Below, piece after piece: positions 33,491-41,850 of a DNA stretch of 48,698 nucleotides. Source of the DNA: Actinomycetota bacterium (GTDB lineage: Bacteria > Actinomycetota > Thermoleophilia > Solirubrobacterales > 70-9); contig JAFDWO010000028.1 in the NCBI GenBank assembly GCA_018268415.1, forward strand, positions 1 to 48,698, written 5' to 3'. The notes under the pieces were generated by a model. The model was not told the DNA's origin, did not search any database, and worked only from the letters and a program-made list of their open reading frames with translations. A program made the position numbers and the translations under genes. Within the stretch, counting starts at the first letter, position 1, and the number at the start of each line of letters is the position of its first letter.

Positions 33491-34327
33491 ATGAGCATCG
33501 ACACCGGCGACGCCAGGGGCCTCGATACCGCGGGCGCGGCGGGCGATCCGCTCGCCCCCCGCGTCGCCGATTTCTACGCCGCGTTCGCCGCCGGCGACGC
33601 CGCCGCCGCAGCCGCCGCGTTTGCCGTCGACGGGCTCTACGCCTTCCCCTCCAACCCCGACGACGAGACCGACCCGCGGGCGCTCGGCGAAGGGGACGGG
33701 CTCGCCGCGGCGATCGCCGCCGACCCTACCTTCGGCGCCCCGCACCGGATCCGCGTCGCCGCCCACGAGGGCGGCGAGTGCCTGCTGGAGGGCTGGGTCC
33801 TGGGCGCGGGTGGCGAGCCGTCCCACAGCTTCGTCGCCGCCTGCCGGCTCGACGAGGCGGGCGCGATCCGCCGCTGCATCACCTTCCGCTGTGCCCCGAC
33901 CGAGGATGCCGCCGGCACCGACATCGAGGACCCCGGAGTCGACGCCGCCGAGCAGATCGGCCGGTACTTCCACGAGCTTGAGCTGGGCGACATGGAGGCT
34001 GCCATGCAGTGCTTCACCGAGGACTGCCTCTACGCCCACCCGCCCTACGGCAAGGGTCTGCCGCGGGTCGAGTTCCGTGGTCACGCGGAGCTGAAGGCCG
34101 GCCTCGACCACCGCGGCACCCAGCCGAAACGCCACTTCGTCCCGGTCTCGATCCAGCGTGGCCCGCACCTGCTCTTCGAAGGGCACGTCTGGGTCGACGG
34201 GACCGAGGACGGGCGCACCGAGTCGTTCATGTCGAGCGCCTCGCTGGCGCCGGACGGGCGGGTGCGGCGCTATCTCGCCTACGTCTGCGAGCCGATGGTG
34301 GCGCCCCCGGTGACGGGTCGAGCATGA
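33491..34327 (+). CDS. Tandem SnoaL/NTF2-fold protein
   Basis: A 278-residue protein with two NTF2-like domains. The first is at about residues 22-130 (PRVADFYAAFAAGDAAAAAAAFAVDGLYAFP...RCITFRCAP). The second is at about 150-270 (EQIGRYFHELELGDMEAAMQCFTEDCLYAHPPY...VRRYLAYVCEP). The family lets small hydrophobic molecules bind in the barrel; enzyme roles include isomerisation and hydration. The duplication may build an internal pseudo-dimer. The ATG follows the flavoprotein stop by one base, with GGAGGGTGAG before it, and its stop overlaps the next start (ATGA). Confidence 0.83.
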   Translation: MSIDTGDARGLDTAGAAGDPLAPRVADFYAAFAAGDAAAAAAAFAVDGLYAFPSNPDDETDPRALGEGDGLAAAIAADPTFGAPHRIRVAAHEGGECLLEGWVLGAGGEPSHSFVAACRLDEAGAIRRCITFRCAPTEDAAGTDIEDPGVDAAEQIGRYFHELELGDMEAAMQCFTEDCLYAHPPYGKGLPRVEFRGHAELKAGLDHRGTQPKRHFVPVSIQRGPHLLFEGHVWVDGTEDGRTESFMSSASLAPDGRVRRYLAYVCEPMVAPPVTGRA

Positions 34328-35481
34328 GCGGGACGCTGGCCGGGCTGCGGGTGATCGACGCGGCAACCAACATCGCCGGGCCGTGGGCGGGCTCGATCCT
34401 CGCCGACCTCGGCGCCGAGGTGATCAAGGTGGAGCCGCTGAAGGGAGACATGATGCGGGCCTACCCGCCGTTCGTCGACGGCGTCCAGACCCAGTACGCG
34501 GCGGTCAACCACGACAAGCGTTACCTGGCGCTCGACCTCCGCGAGGAGCGCGGCCGCGCGGTCCTCCACCGTTGCCTCGGCGGTTGTGACGTGCTGATCC
34601 AGAACCTGCGCCCGGGCCACGAGGCCAAGCTCGGGCTCGACGCGGCCGCCTGTCACGCCGCCAACCCGCGCCTCGTCCACGCCTCGATCGCCGCCTTCCA
34701 CCCCGCCGACGGCGATCGGCCCGGGTACGACCTGCTGGTCCAGGGCGAGTCCGGGCTGATGGACCAGACGGGCGAGCCGGACATGCCGCCCTCGCGGGTC
34801 GGCGCGGCCGCGATCGACTATGCGAGCGGCCTCTGGCTGGCGCTCGGGATCCTCGCCGAGCTGCAGGGGGAGCGCGAGCGGGCGACGGTGCGGGTTTCGA
34901 TGCTGGACGTCGCCGGCGGCCTGCTGAACGAGAAGGTCAGCGCCTTCCTGGCGACCGGGGTCGCGCCGCGGCGGCTCGGCTCGCGGACCGCGACGACGAC
35001 TCCGCACGGCGCCTTCCCGACCGCCGACGGCCACATCGTCATCGGCGCCGCCACCGACCACGCTTTCGCCCGGCTCGCCGAGGTGCTCGGCCCGCCGCTC
35101 GACGAGGAGCGCTTCGCCGACCAGGCGGGGCGGCTGGAGAACCGTGATGAGCTGGAGGCGGCGGTCGCCGCGGGCCTCGCCGGCCGGGGGACCGAGCACT
35201 GGCTCGCGGTCCTGGGCGAGGCCGGGGTGCCGGTCGGCCGGGTCGCCGACCTGGCGTCGATGACCGCGCGCCACCGGGCCGCCAGCCGCACCGGCTTCCG
35301 GGCGGTCGAGGGGGTCGACGGCCTCGAGGTGATGGCGCCGGCGTTCAGCTTCGGCGAGCGCGAATGGGGGCCGCTGCCGCCCCCGGGCGAGGTCGGCGCC
35401 GACTCGGCCGCGGTGCTTGCCGACCTCGGTCTCGGCGCCGCGGAGATCGCCGCGCTGCGTGAGCAGGGGCTGATCAGATGA
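34324..35481 (+). CDS. CaiB/BaiF family CoA-transferase (second copy)
   Basis: A family III CoA-transferase of 385 residues. LAGLRVIDAATNIAGPWAGSILADLGAEVIKVEPLKGD is the N-terminal family motif. NHDKRYLALDL follows. The catalytic aspartate is Asp165 in GAAAIDYASGLW, and RATVRVSMLDVAGGLL the next signature. It overlaps the SnoaL gene upstream and the next CoA-transferase downstream, each by 4 bp. Two adjacent, diverged CoA-transferases may act on different acids or form a heterodimer, as in some benzylsuccinate-type systems (inference). Confidence 0.91.
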   Translation: MSGTLAGLRVIDAATNIAGPWAGSILADLGAEVIKVEPLKGDMMRAYPPFVDGVQTQYAAVNHDKRYLALDLREERGRAVLHRCLGGCDVLIQNLRPGHEAKLGLDAAACHAANPRLVHASIAAFHPADGDRPGYDLLVQGESGLMDQTGEPDMPPSRVGAAAIDYASGLWLALGILAELQGERERATVRVSMLDVAGGLLNEKVSAFLATGVAPRRLGSRTATTTPHGAFPTADGHIVIGAATDHAFARLAEVLGPPLDEERFADQAGRLENRDELEAAVAAGLAGRGTEHWLAVLGEAGVPVGRVADLASMTARHRAASRTGFRAVEGVDGLEVMAPAFSFGEREWGPLPPPGEVGADSAAVLADLGLGAAEIAALREQGLIR

Positions 35482-36626
35482 GCGGCGCGCCGCCGCTGGC
35501 GGGCAGGCGGATCGTCGACTTCAGCCTTTACCTGCCGGGGCCCTACGCGACCCGCCTGCTCGCCGACCTCGGCGCCGAGGTGATCAAGGTCGAGCCGCTG
35601 CGGGGCGACCCGATGCGCGAGTTCCTGCCCGGCATCTACGAGTTCGTCAACCGGGGCAAGGCGGTGGTGCGGGTCGACCTCAAGCGAGAGGAGGGCCGGG
35701 CCGCGGTCGACCGGCTGGTGGCGAGCGCCGACGCGGTACTGGAGGGCTTCCGGCCCGGCGTCGCCGCGCGGCTCGGGATCGGGTACGAGCGCTGCGCCGA
35801 GTTGGCCGGGGACCTCGTCTACTGCTCGCTCTCCGGCTACGGGCAGAGCGGGCCGGAGCGCGATCACCCCGGTCACGACATCGGTTACGAGGCGAGCGGC
35901 GGCGGCTATGCGGGGGTGCTGGCGATCGGCGATCCGCCCGCGCCGCCGCACCTCGCCGCGGGCGATCTCAGCGCCGCGATGTTCGTCGCCCTCACCCTCT
36001 CGGCGACGCTCGCCGGGCGGGCCGCGGGCGCCGGAGCGACCCGGGTCGACGTCTCGATGCTGGAGTCCCTGACCCACCTCGCGGCGACCCGCTGGGGCCG
36101 TTACCTGCGCGACCGGGTCGAGCCGCAGCTCTCCGACCTCGGCTCCTACGCGCCCGGCAACGGCTTCTACGCCACCGCCGACGACCGCTGGGTCGCGCTG
36201 GCCGCGGTCGAGGACAAGTTCTGGGACGGGCTCTGCGGGGCGCTCGACCGCGCCGACCTTTCCGCCCCGCCCTACGACACCCACGCCGGCCGGATGGAGA
36301 GCCGGGCGGTTCTGCGCGAGGCGCTTGCCGCCGAGCTCGGCGGCCGTGAGGCCGCCGGCCTGGTGGCGACGCTGAAGGCGGCCGACGTACCGGTCAACGT
36401 GGTCGCCACCGCGGCCGAGGTGGTGGCCGATCCGCACCTGCGCGAGCGGGGCCTGATCCGCGAGCTGGAGGACGGGCTCCACCTCGACTTCCCGGTGCTG
36501 ATCGACGGTAGGCGGGGGAGCGCCGGCGATGCGCTGCCCGACCCGGCGCTCGACGGGCCGCGGGTGCTGGGCGAGGTCGGCGTCGACGTCGAGGCGCTGC
36601 GCGCGTCGGGGGCGCTGGGCGGATGA
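35478..36626 (+). CDS. CaiB/BaiF family CoA-transferase (third copy)
   Basis: Another family III CoA-transferase, 382 residues. RRIVDFSLYLPGPYATRLLADLGAEVIKVEPLRGDPMREF is at the N-terminus, NRGKAVVRVDLKREEGR follows, and the aspartate nucleophile is Asp163 in LAAGDLSAAMF. The characteristic VDVSMLESLTHLA comes next. The short linker and C-terminal domain are complete. It overlaps both neighbours by ATGA, so its translation is tied to the preceding transferase and to the flavin enzyme that follows. Confidence 0.91.
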   Translation: MSGAPPLAGRRIVDFSLYLPGPYATRLLADLGAEVIKVEPLRGDPMREFLPGIYEFVNRGKAVVRVDLKREEGRAAVDRLVASADAVLEGFRPGVAARLGIGYERCAELAGDLVYCSLSGYGQSGPERDHPGHDIGYEASGGGYAGVLAIGDPPAPPHLAAGDLSAAMFVALTLSATLAGRAAGAGATRVDVSMLESLTHLAATRWGRYLRDRVEPQLSDLGSYAPGNGFYATADDRWVALAAVEDKFWDGLCGALDRADLSAPPYDTHAGRMESRAVLREALAAELGGREAAGLVATLKAADVPVNVVATAAEVVADPHLRERGLIRELEDGLHLDFPVLIDGRRGSAGDALPDPALDGPRVLGEVGVDVEALRASGALGG

Positions 36627-37570
36627 ACGCGGAGCGCCCCTTCGGGCGCGGCTCGGTCTCGCTCGGCCTGCACGTCTACGACGAGCACGACGGGGCCCGG
36701 CAGGCGGGGACGATCGTGGCCCAGGCCCGGGCCGCCGAGGCGGCGGGCTTCAGCGGCGTCACCTTCCCCGAGCACCACGGTGGCTTCCCCGGCTACATGG
36801 GGCTTCCCGGTCTCGCCGCCAACTGGGTGCTCGGGGCGACCGAGCGGATCTGGGCCGCGCCGGCACCCTACCTGCTGAACCTGCGCAACGTCCACCTCGC
36901 CGCCGAGGAGCTGGCGTGGTCGAACGCCCGCTTCCCCGGTCGCTTCGGCGTCGCTCTGGCGCCGGGATACGCGCGGAGCGACTTCGACCTGCTCGGGGTC
37001 GAGTTCGAGGGCAAAGCACAGCGCTTCGAGGAGCACCTGGAAGAGCTGCTGCCGACGCTGGAGGCGCGGGGCGACGGCGCCGCCAACCCGGCGTTCCGTT
37101 TCTGGGCCGAGCACCCGGCGCCGATCGTCGGCGCGGTCAACACCAAGGTCGGCGTACGGCGCGCCGCCCGGTTCGGCATGAGCATCTTCTTCCCCGGCGG
37201 CGAGACCCGCGAGCGGATGCGCGAGCTGATCAGCGTCTACCGCGAAGCCGGGGGAGAGGGCACGGTCAGCAAGGTCCGGCCGATGTGGCTGGGAGAGGCG
37301 CCCGCGGGAGCGATCGAGGCGCGCGAGGCGATGTACGCGGCGGCCGCGGTCAAAGGCTCCAAACAGTCGACCGGCTTCCGCGAGCCCTTCCTCCACGGCG
37401 ACCCCGACCACGTCACCGCCGAGCTCCTCGCCGACGTCGAGGAGATCGGCCTCGACGGCCTCAACCTCCGCTTCCACCTCGAGGGCGGCACCCACGAGTG
37501 GGTCTGCGAGCAGATCGCCGCCTTCGGCGGCCAGGTCCTCCCCCCGGTCCAAGCCGCCCTCGCTCGCTGA
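36623..37570 (+). CDS. LLM class flavin-dependent oxidoreductase
   Basis: A luciferase-like TIM-barrel enzyme (315 residues) that uses FMNH2 or F420H2. Features are RGSVSLGLHVYDEHDG, GFSGVTFPEHHGGFPGYMG (the TxEHH-like entry region), APAPYLLNLRNVHLAAEELAWSNARFPGRFGVALAPGY (typical of the family), and a C-terminal DHVTAELLADVEEIGLDGLNLRFH. Whether it is a monooxygenase or an F420-dependent dehydrogenase cannot be decided. It ends the operon that began at 30653; its stop lies inside the palindrome at 37561-37606. Confidence 0.89.
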   Translation: MNAERPFGRGSVSLGLHVYDEHDGARQAGTIVAQARAAEAAGFSGVTFPEHHGGFPGYMGLPGLAANWVLGATERIWAAPAPYLLNLRNVHLAAEELAWSNARFPGRFGVALAPGYARSDFDLLGVEFEGKAQRFEEHLEELLPTLEARGDGAANPAFRFWAEHPAPIVGAVNTKVGVRRAARFGMSIFFPGGETRERMRELISVYREAGGEGTVSKVRPMWLGEAPAGAIEAREAMYAAAAVKGSKQSTGFREPFLHGDPDHVTAELLADVEEIGLDGLNLRFHLEGGTHEWVCEQIAAFGGQVLPPVQAALAR

Positions 37571-37606
37571 GTTGAGGGCGCCATGACGCCCCGAACTCAG
37601 CGAGCG
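37561..37606. terminator. Bidirectional hairpin, second copy of the dispersed palindrome
   Basis: The arms 37561-37573 and 37594-37606 pair perfectly, two mismatches follow, then GGGCG (37576-37580) pairs with CGCCC (37587-37591) around CCATGA. The left 19 bases are identical to the left arm at 23042-23060. It again lies at a convergent junction and covers a stop codon (37568-37570). Confidence 0.75.
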
Positions 37607-37622
37607 TCCGACGGCCCGTCGC

Positions 37623-38372
37623 CTACGCGAGCCAGCCGCCGTCGACGGTGATCGTGGCGCCGCTCACGTAGGAGGCCTCGTCGGAGGCGAGGAAGAGGAC
37701 CAGGCGGGCGACCTCCTCGGGGCGGCCGGGGCGGCCGAGGGGGATCCCGGTGACGTGCTCGGCGGTGACGTCGTCGTCGAGGTTGTCGCCCATCGGGGTG
37801 GCGATGAGGCCGGGGCAGATGACGTTGGCGCGGACCCCGGCGGCGCCGTAGGTGCGCGCGGTGGCACGGGTGAGGCCGACGACGGCGTGCTTGGCGGCGA
37901 CGTAGGCGGCGTGGCCGAGCATCGCGCCGACCCCGAGCACCGAGGAGACGTTGACGATCGCGCCGCCGCCCGCGGCGACCATGCCGGGGATCAGGTGGCG
38001 CATGCCGAGGAAGACGCCGCGCTGGTCGATCCCGGTGACCCGCTCCCACTCAGCGTCGTCGACCTCGAGCAGCGGCTCGCGGCTGGTGACGCCGGCGTTG
38101 CCGACCAGGATCGTCGGCGCGCCGTAGTGCTCCGCCGCGAACGCGACCGCGGTCTCCCAGTCGGCGACCGAGGCGACGTCGAGGTGTAGGTAGGCGGCCT
38201 CGCCGCCCGCCGCGCGGATCCGCCCGGCCGTCGCCTCGCCGTCGGTGTCGAGGACGTCGGCGAGCAGCACCCGCGCCCCTTCGGCGGCCAGCAACTCGGC
38301 GTGGGCGGCGCCCTGTCCGCGGCTCGCGCCGGTGACCAGGGCCACCCGGCCTGCGACCCGTTCCTGGCTCAT
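37623..38372 (-). CDS. SDR family oxidoreductase (second SDR)
   Basis: A classical SDR of 249 residues with all hallmarks: TGASRGQGAAHAELLAAEGARVLLADV (Rossmann motif and an acidic end of strand 2, which favours NAD over NADP), NAGVTSREPLLEV, IVNVSSVLGVGAMLGHAAYVAAKHAVVGLTR (Ser, Tyr, Lys) and VDGGWLA at the end. The ATG has no ribosome site, and a TATGAT box (38391-38386, minus strand) lies 13 bases before it, so the leader is very short or absent. It diverges from the ABC transporter genes. A secondary alcohol or 3-hydroxyacyl-CoA substrate is likely. Confidence 0.92.
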   Translation of the reverse strand: MSQERVAGRVALVTGASRGQGAAHAELLAAEGARVLLADVLDTDGEATAGRIRAAGGEAAYLHLDVASVADWETAVAFAAEHYGAPTILVGNAGVTSREPLLEVDDAEWERVTGIDQRGVFLGMRHLIPGMVAAGGGAIVNVSSVLGVGAMLGHAAYVAAKHAVVGLTRATARTYGAAGVRANVICPGLIATPMGDNLDDDVTAEHVTGIPLGRPGRPEEVARLVLFLASDEASYVSGATITVDGGWLA

Positions 38373-38382
38373 TTCCGTATCT

Positions 38383-38401
38383 TTATCATAACGATTATGA
38401 T
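38383..38401. promoter_or_regulatory. Overlapping divergent promoters with shared AT-rich element
   Basis: TTATCATAA (38383-38391) and TATGAT (38396-38401) lie between the SDR and the ABC ATPase. The minus-strand reading TATGAT (38391-38386) serves the SDR; the plus-strand TATGAT, with TTTCCG at 38372-38377 as a poor -35, serves the transporter. The 9-mer is the same as at 14911 and 23741. Confidence 0.6.
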
Positions 38402-38455
38402 TTTCGGATTGGCGCGCCGGGACCGCGCCTGGGACCGAAACGGGAGGAGATGAAT

Positions 38456-40012
38456 GTGCACCCGAGCGAACGAATGCGAGGCACGAGCCTGATGCCGCTA
38501 CTCGAGATCCGCGAGATGTCCAAGACCTTCCCCGGCACCCGGGCGCTCGACCACGTCGACCTCGACATCGCCGCCGGCGAGGTCCACGCCCTGGTCGGCC
38601 AGAACGGCTCCGGCAAGTCGACCTTGATCAAGGTCCTCGCCGGCTTCCACGAGCCCGATCCGGGGACCCTCGTGCGCGTCGACGGGGAGGAGGTGGAGCT
38701 CGCCGATCCGGCCGCCTCGCGCGCCGCCGGCTTCCGCTTCGTGCACCAGGACCTGGCCCTGGTCGACGACCTCTCGGTGGTTGAGAACCTCGCCCTCGGG
38801 CGGGGCTTCCAGACCGGCGCGATGGGCCGTATCCGCTGGCGTGACGAGCGCCGCGCGGCGCAGGAGATGCTCGACTCGCTCGGCTTCGACTTCGACGTGC
38901 GCAAACCGCTCGGCACCCTTGCCGCCGCCGAGCGGACCGGCGTGGCGATCGCCCGGGCGATGTGGAACTGGGAAGACGGGGCGCGCATCCTCGTCCTCGA
39001 CGAGCCGACGGCGACGCTGCCGATGGCCGAGGTCGAGACCCTCTTCCGCACCGTGCGGCGGGTGCGCGAGCGCGGCCTCGGTGTGATCTACGTGTCCCAC
39101 CGCCTCGACGAGGTGTTCTCGATCGGCGATCGGATCTCGATCCTGCGCGACGGGCGCAAGGTCGGCACCTACAAGACCGCCGACCTCGACGAGGACAAGC
39201 TGATCGCGCTGATGGTCGGCGAGGCGGTCACCCGTGTCGCGGGGGCGAAGGCGGCGCCGGGCGGCGCCACGGTCCTCGCGGTCGAGGGCCTCTGCGGCAC
39301 GGTCCTCTGCGATCTCAGCTTCGAGGCGAAGGCCGGCCAGGTGCTCGGCTTCGCCGGGCTGACCGGGTCGGGCCGCGAGGAGCTGCTGCCGCTGATCTTC
39401 GGCGCCGGGGAACGGCTCGGCACGGTCGCCGTCGACGGGCGCAAGGTGAAGGCGGCGCGACCGGAGTCGGCGATCGCCGCCGGCATCGCGCTGATCCCCT
39501 CGGATCGCCTCCACCAGGGCGGCGTCTTCGACATGTCGGTGACCCAGAACCTCACCCTCACCGACCCCGGCCGGCTGACCGGCCCGGCGAAGGAGATCCG
39601 GCGCGGGCGCGAGCGCAGCGAGGTGCGCGACTGGATCGGGCGCCTCGACGTGCGGCCGAGCAACCCCGACCTACCGCTGGCGGCGCTCTCCGGCGGCAAC
39701 CAGCAGAAGATCGTGATCGCCAAGTGGCTGCGGATGAGCCCGCGGGTGCTGCTGCTCGACGAGCCGACCCAGGGGGTCGACGTCGGCGCCAAGGCGATGA
39801 TCCACGCGCTGGTCCGCGAAGCCGCGGCGGCGGGCGCCGCGGTGGTGGTCGCCTCCGGCGACGACGAGGAGATCTGCGACATCTGCGATCAGGTCTACGT
39901 GCTGCGCGACGGCGCGATCGTCGGCGAGCTCACCCAGGAGCAGATGTCGATCGACGAGGTCGGCCGGATGCAGCTCGTCGGGCGCGGCAACGGCCACGCC
40001 CCGGTCGCCTAA
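38456..40012 (+). CDS. CUT2-type ABC transporter ATP-binding protein (RbsA-like, duplicated)
   Basis: A fused double ATPase of about 518 residues that energises import through the permease encoded next. The first half has Walker A GQNGSGKST (near residue 50), a degenerate signature (TLAAAERTGVAIARAM) and Walker B ILVLDEPTATLP. The second half has an imperfect Walker A (GLTGSGREEL), the signature LSGGNQQKIVIAKWL and VLLLDEPTQGVDVGAK; this unequal pattern is typical of RbsA/MglA. GGGAGGAG at 38442-38449 directly abuts ATG 38450 but is well spaced for GTG 38456, which I use; a later ATG at 38492 would begin at MPLLEIREM. The substrate is probably not ribose here, given the catabolic context. Confidence 0.9.
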   Translation: MHPSERMRGTSLMPLLEIREMSKTFPGTRALDHVDLDIAAGEVHALVGQNGSGKSTLIKVLAGFHEPDPGTLVRVDGEEVELADPAASRAAGFRFVHQDLALVDDLSVVENLALGRGFQTGAMGRIRWRDERRAAQEMLDSLGFDFDVRKPLGTLAAAERTGVAIARAMWNWEDGARILVLDEPTATLPMAEVETLFRTVRRVRERGLGVIYVSHRLDEVFSIGDRISILRDGRKVGTYKTADLDEDKLIALMVGEAVTRVAGAKAAPGGATVLAVEGLCGTVLCDLSFEAKAGQVLGFAGLTGSGREELLPLIFGAGERLGTVAVDGRKVKAARPESAIAAGIALIPSDRLHQGGVFDMSVTQNLTLTDPGRLTGPAKEIRRGRERSEVRDWIGRLDVRPSNPDLPLAALSGGNQQKIVIAKWLRMSPRVLLLDEPTQGVDVGAKAMIHALVREAAAAGAAVVVASGDDEEICDICDQVYVLRDGAIVGELTQEQMSIDEVGRMQLVGRGNGHAPVA

Positions 40013-40048
40013 TCCTGCTAACCATCTAATTCCTTGCGATGATCACAA
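40012..40048 (+). promoter_or_regulatory. Two shared elements before the ABC permease
   Basis: ATCCTGCTAACCATC (40012-40026) repeats the element at 30531-30545, and TTGCGATGATCAC (40034-40046) resembles TTGCGATTATCGTC at 43751-43764. They occupy the 98-bp gap after the ATPase gene, so the permease, NTF2 and EthD genes may have their own promoter. A 22-codon frame (40039-40107) ends in GAGGAGGAG-TAA over the permease ribosome site and is probably fortuitous. Confidence 0.45.
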
Positions 40049-40110
40049 TGAGCGTGTACGGTGTCCGGGTCGTGCGACACCCCTGGGAAGGGCCGGAGGA
40101 GGAGTAACCG

Positions 40111-41262
40111 ATGGAGATCAAGAGTCGGCGCAAAGTTGAGGACGCATCGGCGGCACCCGCCGGCGCGGCGTCGGGGAATGCAAACGCGACCCTCCCCGCC
40201 TCCTCGGGGCGCCACGAGGTCCCGCTCGCCCGCCGCATCCTCGCCGGCCTCGGCCCGCGGCGGATCAGCGCGGTCTACCTCTTCATCCTCTTCGTCGTCG
40301 TCTTCTCGCTGATCAACCCGAACACGTTCCTCACCTCGGCGACCTTCCGCCTGGTCTTCAGCGAAGGCGTCGTCACCTGCCTGCTGGCGCTCGCCTTCCT
40401 CATCCCGCTCGCCGCCAATGCCTACGACCTCTCGATCGGCAACCTGATGGCGCTGTCGCTCGGCCTCTGCGTCTGGCTCAACCTGCACACCGGCCTGCCC
40501 GCCTCGGTGGCGGCGATCCTGGCGATCCTCGCCTGCACCGCGACGGGTGCCTTCAGCGGCTTCGTCATCGTCAAGCTGCGCGTCAACTCCTTCATCGCGA
40601 CGCTCGGTACCAGCCAGATCCTGCTCGCCCTGGTCCTGCTCCTCTCCGGCAACTCGCAGCTGATCGCCGAATTCCCCGACTCCTACAAGAAGCTCGGGAT
40701 CGACCAGGTGGCGGGTATCCCGATCGTCGTCTTCTACCTGCTCGGGGTCAGCATCCTGCTCTGGTTCGTGCTCGAGCACACGCCGATCGGCCGTTACCTC
40801 TTCGCCACCGGCGGCAACGAGCAGGCGGCCCGCCTCACCGGCGTGCGCACCGACCGCGTCGTCTGGGGATCGCTGATCGCCTCCGGCGCGATCTGCGGCC
40901 TGGCCGGCGTCGTCTACTCGATGCGCACCGGAATCTTCTCCGCCACCACCGGCCCGGGCTACCTCTTCCCGGCGGTCGCCGCGGTCTTCCTCGGCGCCTC
41001 GCAGTTCCAGCAGCGGCCCAACGTCTGGGGGACGCTGATCGCCTACTTCGCCCTTGCCTTCGGCATCCAGGGCCTGGCGCTCAGCTCGACCTCAGGGGCC
41101 GTCTGGAGCCAGCCGCTGTTCGAGGGCGTGGCCTTGATCGTCGCCGTCTCGCTCGCGAGCCGGCCGATCGTCGCCAGGTTGAGGGAGGCCCGGGCCGATA
41201 AAGACCTCGATGCGATCGAGGCCGACCCGGGCCCCGCCAAGGCGCCCGCCGGCTCCGGATGA
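40111..41262 (+). CDS. ABC transporter permease, RbsC-like
   Basis: The membrane subunit of the CUT2-type importer, 383 residues. After a hydrophilic N-terminus of about 50 residues come several hydrophobic segments (VYLFILFVVVFSLINPNTFL, VVTCLLALAFLIPLAANAYDLSIGNLMAL, VAAILAILACTATGAFSGFVIVKL and others). The segment LAANAYDLSIGNLMAL matches the family's substrate-path helix, and GGNEQAARLTGVRTDRVVWGSLIASG is the conserved cytoplasmic loop that contacts the ATPase. The C-terminal tail is charged. The ribosome site GGAGGAGGAG lies 8 bases upstream. The usual one-permease homodimer is assumed. Confidence 0.92.
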   Translation: MEIKSRRKVEDASAAPAGAASGNANATLPASSGRHEVPLARRILAGLGPRRISAVYLFILFVVVFSLINPNTFLTSATFRLVFSEGVVTCLLALAFLIPLAANAYDLSIGNLMALSLGLCVWLNLHTGLPASVAAILAILACTATGAFSGFVIVKLRVNSFIATLGTSQILLALVLLLSGNSQLIAEFPDSYKKLGIDQVAGIPIVVFYLLGVSILLWFVLEHTPIGRYLFATGGNEQAARLTGVRTDRVVWGSLIASGAICGLAGVVYSMRTGIFSATTGPGYLFPAVAAVFLGASQFQQRPNVWGTLIAYFALAFGIQGLALSSTSGAVWSQPLFEGVALIVAVSLASRPIVARLREARADKDLDAIEADPGPAKAPAGSG

Positions 41263-41840
41263 GCGATGACCTGAGGGCCGAGGTGGATGCCCTCCTCGCG
41301 CGCGTCCGGCAACTGGAGGACCGCGAGGAGATCGCCCGGGTGATCTGGAACTACTCGTTCCTGCTCGACACCGGGCAGTGGAACGAGGTCCCGGCGGCGG
41401 TCTACTCGGAGGACGGCATGGACGTCCACTCCGAGGACACCGACCCGCCGATGATCACCGAGGGACGTACCGCGATGCGTGACTTCTTCCGGTACACGAT
41501 GCCTCACTTCGACGGTACCCAACACTTCACCGGTCCGTCGATGATCGACCTCGACGGTGACACCGCGAAGGCGCGTACCTACCTCTTCGCCTCGCACTGG
41601 ATGAAGACCGGTAAGGGCACCGGCCCGGTGCGCCCTGCCGACTGCATCATGGCTTTGGCGTACGACGACGAGCTGGTGCGCACCGCGGCGGGCTGGCGGG
41701 TGAGCAAGCGCCGCCTCCACGCGTTCGGCCCCGGCAGCAGCCTCGCGGTCGGCTTCATGCCCGACTTCTGCATGCCGGCCGTGGGCGGCAACCTCTACGG
41801 CGCGCCGCGCCAAGCCGACGAAGAAGCCGACCGAACCTGA
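41259..41840 (+). CDS. Nuclear transport factor 2 (SnoaL-like) family protein
   Basis: A SnoaL_4-type protein of 193 residues. The N-terminal helix VRQLEDREEIARVIWNYSFLLDTGQWNEVPAAVYSEDGMDVHSED resembles that of the protein at 23078, so both may belong to the same subfamily. MALAYDDELVRTAAGWRVSKRRLHAF is the usual C-terminal strand pair. It overlaps the permease gene by ATGA, an unusual pairing of a soluble catabolic protein with a transporter; perhaps it acts on the imported compound. Confidence 0.85.
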   Translation: MSDDLRAEVDALLARVRQLEDREEIARVIWNYSFLLDTGQWNEVPAAVYSEDGMDVHSEDTDPPMITEGRTAMRDFFRYTMPHFDGTQHFTGPSMIDLDGDTAKARTYLFASHWMKTGKGTGPVRPADCIMALAYDDELVRTAAGWRVSKRRLHAFGPGSSLAVGFMPDFCMPAVGGNLYGAPRQADEEADRT

Positions 41841-41850
41841 GAGGAGAACG

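Noticed and set aside
40039-40107. A 22-codon leader ORF before the permease
   Set aside because: Its end is just the ribosome site read as Glu codons, it lacks a ribosome site of its own, and it does not overlap the permease start; probably chance.
38456-41262. Ribose or galactose uptake operon (rbs/mgl)
   Set aside because: The family match is only to the transporter type. No kinase, isomerase or sugar regulator is present, so I do not give rbs gene symbols.
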